From positions 1-7,311 of the forward strand of contig JAGRAA010000387.1 of NCBI GenBank assembly GCA_020435185.1: a DNA stretch of 7,311 nt, in the 5' to 3' direction. Position numbers and translations under genes: made by a program. The notes beneath the pieces are model-generated. The model made no database searches and had not been told where the DNA came from. It was given only the letters and a program-made list of their open reading frames with translations. Shown here one piece after another: positions 1 to 4,300 of this stretch. The stretch is from Bdellovibrionales bacterium. Its GTDB lineage: Bacteria > Bdellovibrionota > Bdellovibrionia > Bdellovibrionales > UBA1609. The stretch's first letter is position 1; each line of letters starts with the position of its first letter.

Positions 1-1331
1 ATGCCGTCTTCATTGTAATCTAGAATTTGGATTTTATCGGGACCATTGGTTACAGAAAATTTAAAATCAAAATTACCATTATTGTTAGTTGTCCCCAAAA
101 CACCGATAGAAGCGGTGGTTAACCCACTGCCTACCACATCGGGCAAAGCAGAACCTAAGGGTTTAATCGCCACTCTTGAATTATTTGCACCATAAAGCTG
201 TTTAACTGAGGTTGAAATATAACCATCACTGTCACTCACTAGGTTGGTCGAGCCATTAAAATAAAGATCCCCTCCTGCTTGCGATAAAACCACGGGAAAG
301 GCAGACACTCCGTTTTCAAAGCGATCTAAGATTTTAAATTTCAAGACATCGGTGAAATCTAAACCCACTGTTTGAATTTGTCCATCCCCACTATCCGCGG
401 GAATAAAAAAATGGTCCGGAGCATCCGGTGAGGTAGTGATGCTGACCACCTTAGTAGCACCTAATGAATCTATTATGGTAAGTTTGTCTACCACACCCGC
501 TAATGTTCCCGCGGTATAAGTTTTTGTATTGGAATCAAAGCTAGCTCCAGAATTATTTTCGGTAAGTGCGATTGAATAGCTTTCGCTTCCTCCTTGAGGT
601 GCAAAAGTCTGGCTATTGGCCACTATCAACGTGGGATCATTAGGGATCACCACAAGATCTCTCTTCTTCCAACTCAGATTGACACTTGATGAATTGCCCG
701 CCAAATCACTTTGAGTGACGGTCAGTGCATAGTCGCCTTCGGCAAATTGGGTCACAGGCAAAGAAAAGCCAGAACTCTCACAGGTTGTTAACCCAAACCC
801 ATCTCCAGAAAGTGAAAGGCTAGATCCGGTTTCACAAGCTCCAGTTATTGTTAATGTAGTTTCAGAAGATTTATAATCTAGGATAGGAGGGTAAATAATA
901 TTAGGAGGAGAAATACTTGATTTTCTATGCCAATTAAAAGATACAGGATCTGAAGATATCCCACGGTCCGATTGAGTGATATAATAACTATAGTCTCCAT
1001 CCGAAGTAGCAGAAAGATCAAAACTAAATTGGCCGTTCAAACAAATTGTCGATTGAAAAGAATCTCCAAAAAGTCTCACTTGGTACTCTTCGATACAAAT
1101 GCCTTTTAAAGAAAAACTACTTTCGTTGGAATAATAGGGATTTTCACTTGGCAAAGAAAGCATCACTGTTTTTATATCAGGCGTGAGAAAACTTGGACCA
1201 TTGGGCCCCTCTTTAACAGAAGCACTTTGCTTGCAGGCGACAAATTGAAGACTTGAGAGCATCGAGAGACACAAAAGTGCGCCTCTCCCCTTGGCTTTTT
1301 TGAAATAATAAAACAACGTCCAATCTTGCAA
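1..1331 (-). CDS. Second Ig-repeat lipoprotein (C-terminus beyond window)
   Basis: The frame is open from just after the upstream gene's stop to the window edge, giving 443 residues of a longer protein. The TTG at 1331 is the best start: AAGAGG lies nine bases upstream, and it yields a basic n-region (KKAKGRG), a hydrophobic stretch and FVA-Cys33, a slightly atypical lipobox. Starting at the ATG at 1262 would leave only nine residues before the Cys and no charge. Residues 51-224 are two Ig-like repeats with exactly 87-residue spacing. Residues about 228-301 are another beta module with a T-Y-T-A-G and I-D-S-L-G-A-T pattern. Residues about 303-408 resemble Big_1/invasin-like modules. The last visible residues, D-Y-N-E-D-G, match a DxNxDG calcium-binding loop. 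The gene lies 27 nt downstream of the large lipoprotein gene and is probably co-transcribed. Function is unknown; a surface lipoprotein related in style to its neighbour is inferred. Confidence 0.85.
   Translation of the reverse strand, partial: MQDWTLFYYFKKAKGRGALLCLSMLSSLQFVACKQSASVKEGPNGPSFLTPDIKTVMLSLPSENPYYSNESSFSLKGICIEEYQVRLFGDSFQSTICLNGQFSFDLSATSDGDYSYYITQSDRGISSDPVSFNWHRKSSISPPNIIYPPILDYKSSETTLTITGACETGSSLSLSGDGFGLTTCESSGFSLPVTQFAEGDYALTVTQSDLAGNSSSVNLSWKKRDLVVIPNDPTLIVANSQTFAPQGGSESYSIALTENNSGASFDSNTKTYTAGTLAGVVDKLTIIDSLGATKVVSITTSPDAPDHFFIPADSGDGQIQTVGLDFTDVLKFKILDRFENGVSAFPVVLSQAGGDLYFNGSTNLVSDSDGYISTSVKQLYGANNSRVAIKPLGSALPDVVGSGLTTASIGVLGTTNNNGNFDFKFSVTNGPDKIQILDYNEDG
660..1181 (-). 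repeat. Two 87-residue Ig-like repeats with conserved Cys pair
   Basis: Residues about 51-137 and 138-224 of the second lipoprotein are tandem repeats. Cys79/Cys97 align with Cys166/Cys184, G-D-Y at 112-114 with 199-201, T-Q-S-D at 119-122 with 206-209, and Trp134 with Trp221, all offset by exactly 87. No gap is needed from residue 77 to 137, and about 20 of 61 aligned residues are identical. The second copy ends T-Q-S-D-L-A-G-N-S-S, a common ending of bacterial Ig-like repeats. Confidence 0.8.
1233..1331 (-). other. Lipoprotein signal peptide of the second lipoprotein
   Basis: Codons 1-33 from the TTG give a long n-region with two Lys-rich clusters (KKAKGR), the core GALLCLSMLSSLQFVA, then Cys33. 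Phe at -3 is less usual than Leu, but Val-Ala-Cys fits signal peptidase II. The +2 residue is Lys, which does not signal inner-membrane retention under the E. coli rule. Confidence 0.7.
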
Positions 1332-1358
1332 AATTATGTTCCTCTTAATATAGCTATC
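1332..1358 (-). other. Intercistronic gap of 27 nt
   Basis: This gap separates the TAG of the large lipoprotein gene from the TTG of the next. It holds the ribosome binding site and a short perfect palindrome (ATAGCTAT, 1350-1357). There is no GC-rich hairpin with a T-run, so no intrinsic terminator is apparent and co-transcription is likely. The gap is in frame with both genes and contains no second stop codon. Confidence 0.7.
1341..1346 (-). promoter_or_regulatory. Ribosome binding site for the second lipoprotein gene (supports the TTG start)
   Basis: AAGAGG on the minus strand is followed by nine bases (AACATAATT) and TTG at 1331. No ATG or GTG lies at a suitable distance in the reading frame, so this site decides the non-ATG start. 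A second purine run (GGGGAGAGG, about 1283-1291) precedes an in-frame TTG at 1274, but that start would lose all positive charges of the signal peptide. Confidence 0.6.
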
Positions 1359-4300
1359 CTATTTTGGCACCCTATACACTCTATTGGCATAAAAATCAGT
1401 GACATATAAGTATTCAGAGTCTCCAGTAATACTGCCCACTGTATCTACCATAAATGCACCTAGTTTACTTCCCACTCCAGCTCTGCCGCCTTGACACCAC
1501 TTTGGAGTTGTCCCAGTGGCACCGATACAGCCCGCTTCCCCTCCAGTAGGAGTAAAATCTGGATCTATTCCACCTTTCCATCCAATCACGTTTCCGGAAG
1601 TCATATCCATTTTTAGTATTTGCATAGGGTTGTTACTATTCGCCTGTGCACAGGAGATTCGATTGAGAATATACATAGTACTCCCATCAATCCAAACACC
1701 CATAGGCCTAGAACACCAGGCTCCCCAAGTGTTTACCTCATTGCGATCACTTGACCAGGTTCCCGTATAAAAGTCTCCCTCTGCTTTAACTGCACTCAAC
1801 CATTCTCCATTTGTATTATACTTTTCAATTCTTCTATTTTGCCCATTTCCTAGGTATAAATAGGTGCCATCAGTGGCAATGGTGGCTGTCCATTCATCAT
1901 TAAAATTAAAATCTCCACCTTTACTATATTGATAATCTCCTGCTTGAGAATCTCCATCCACACACCATCCACTTTGTGAAACCGTGTACATCCCATTGCT
2001 CGCAGGAGAACACCCTGAAGTCGGACTTGTATTCACTCGACCAATCCAGCCGACAAATGCTCCGGTGGTCGCATTATACTTGGAGACGTTGTATGAATTT
2101 CGATTAATTACATATAGATAGCCTCCCAAATAAACTATTCCCTTAGGCGCATTCATATACCCATAGCCATTACCCGATTGAGACATCCCTCCTTTACACC
2201 ATCCCGGCGTATAAGTATTCACCGGAGCACCCGAACATCCCGGATCACCCGCAGTTGGCCTCCATCCAGAGTTACTGGAGATTCTTCCAATCCAGCCCCC
2301 ATAGCTGCCGTCAGAAATCTTAAATCTCTGCACTCGATGTAAATAGTCATCTGTCACATACAACCAAGTTCCATCAGTGGTTATTCCTAAAGGATGTCTC
2401 ATCACTCCGTCCACATCGTCATCAATCATCCCGTCATCACCAAAGGTCCATTCTGGATAGAAATTTGCTCCCCTACACCATGCTGGACTGGGCCCCATAC
2501 CATTTGCCGTAGAACACAGTGGGTCTCCCCCTGTAGGTTTTGACGTCATCCCACCAACCCATCCAATGAGTTCTCCGGTGTATCGATTAAGTTTTTTTAT
2601 CCTTGATCCATCCCGCTCCACTAGAAAAATATAATCGCCATAAGTTAAAATCCCTGTGGGAGAATACATAGCCTTATCACCAAAGCCGATTCCTTCTGCT
2701 GGAGTGCTTCGATTGGCCGTCCATTGATCTGGACTCTCATCACTAAGGGCTATGGTTCCTTGATAAACTCCCGTCACGGCATCAAATTTTTTGATCCCCG
2801 GAAATCTCTCTCCACTAACCAAAATACTTCCATTTCCATCGTAGGTCACCGCCCTCGTCGCGATGAATGAATCACTATCAAATCCGGCTTTTCCAGTACC
2901 GCCGATACACCACCCTGGTGTATTTTGATTTGAACTTAACGAATTGCAACCCGCATTCCCTGACATTCCCGAAGGGTTGGCTACCTTACCCATCCAACCT
3001 TCGATCAACCCAGTAGAATCGACCTTCAACACCCTTTCACTATCCGCTACATATAATTTAGTACCGTCTGTGGTTAAACCAATTCCACCTTTCCAGTTAT
3101 GATTCATATTAGGGAGTTTTCCTAAGAAGGCTCCCGAAGCCACATCGTAGGTGTTAATATTCGTCCCTGAAGCATTATCAATTAAATATAAAACTCCAGA
3201 CTGAACTAGCATTCGTCGAGCATAGTAAATTCCGCCATCCACACTACCATTATGATTGTAGGGGACTGCCCTCTTATATTCTCCTCCCATACACCAGCCA
3301 CTCGACACTGTATCTTCGGCATCACCACTACAAGCCCCTGTGGGAGGAGTCGTTTTCACCATCCCAATCCAACCCGTAAAAGCACCAGTGGATTTATTAT
3401 AACGTAAAATCGCACCCTCAACCCCAACATATAAATAGGTAGAGTCTACAAGAACTGCTCGCGGATAATACATTCTTCCATCCCCTGCCCAATAGCCACT
3501 ACCCCAACTCTCTGTACGGGCTCTTCCTCCCATGCACCAACCAGGAGTAGGCATATTAATTGTCGTACCCAACGAACAGCTCGATGGCCCTCCTGTGGCC
3601 GCACTGTCAGGAGCTTCATCATAAATATTTCCAATCCATCCATCAAAGGCACCCGTAGCCATTTCATAGCGAGTGAGAGCATGCTGGTTATGGTTTACTA
3701 CATATACATAATTATCATCCACAGCAATATCCATTGGCCCTTGAAGTCCCCCATCTGGAACTTCTCGATCTCCCGCCCAATGGGGCCTTCCGCCCACACA
3801 CCATCCCGGTAAAGTTTTAAAGTTGGCCGTATTCACACACAGAGCTGTACTTGGGGTAACTTGATTACTGCCAGAAGCACCCACTCCATTTTCATAACGA
3901 ATTCGCCCCATCCATCCTAAGTACTGATTATTTTGATAATCAAACTTCATAATTTTATGATTGTTGTAATCTGCAATAAACATATATTGATAGTCGGGGG
4001 AAAATTCTATGTCGTAGGCTCCACTAAAGCCATCATACCTTGAAGATACGGGCTTTATCCCTGACCGTGGTGGCATCATTTGATCTCGTCCGCCTTCGTC
4101 TACTCCTGTCCCAATCCATCCCCAATCGGCCAAAACAGTATGAGCTAAAGTTCCGGTGGTTAATACACTCGCATTGTCAGTCGCCGTAAGAGTTAAACTC
4201 GCTGGGTATTGACCTCTAAAATAAAAATCTTTTGAACCCTCTCCAGAAGAAAAACTTAAGCTGGCAATGGATGTAGAACAATCACTTGAATTGAAAAACT

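Noticed and set aside
1262..1358. Search for an intrinsic terminator between the two lipoprotein genes
   Set aside because: Only a short palindrome (ATAGCTAT) is present, with no GC-rich stem followed by a T-run.
1516..1770. Plus-strand open frame of 84 codons
   Set aside because: It lies wholly antisense to the conserved propeller repeats and looks like a shadow of that coding sequence.
3446..3682. Minus-strand open frame of 78 codons
   Set aside because: It is an alternative frame inside the propeller coding region, with no recognisable product.
1362..4127. CRISPR or DNA-level tandem repeat explanation for the periodicity
   Set aside because: The period is in the protein. DNA copies are strongly diverged, variable in length (about 230-280 bp, longer where inserts are missing) and in frame, so these are coding domain repeats.
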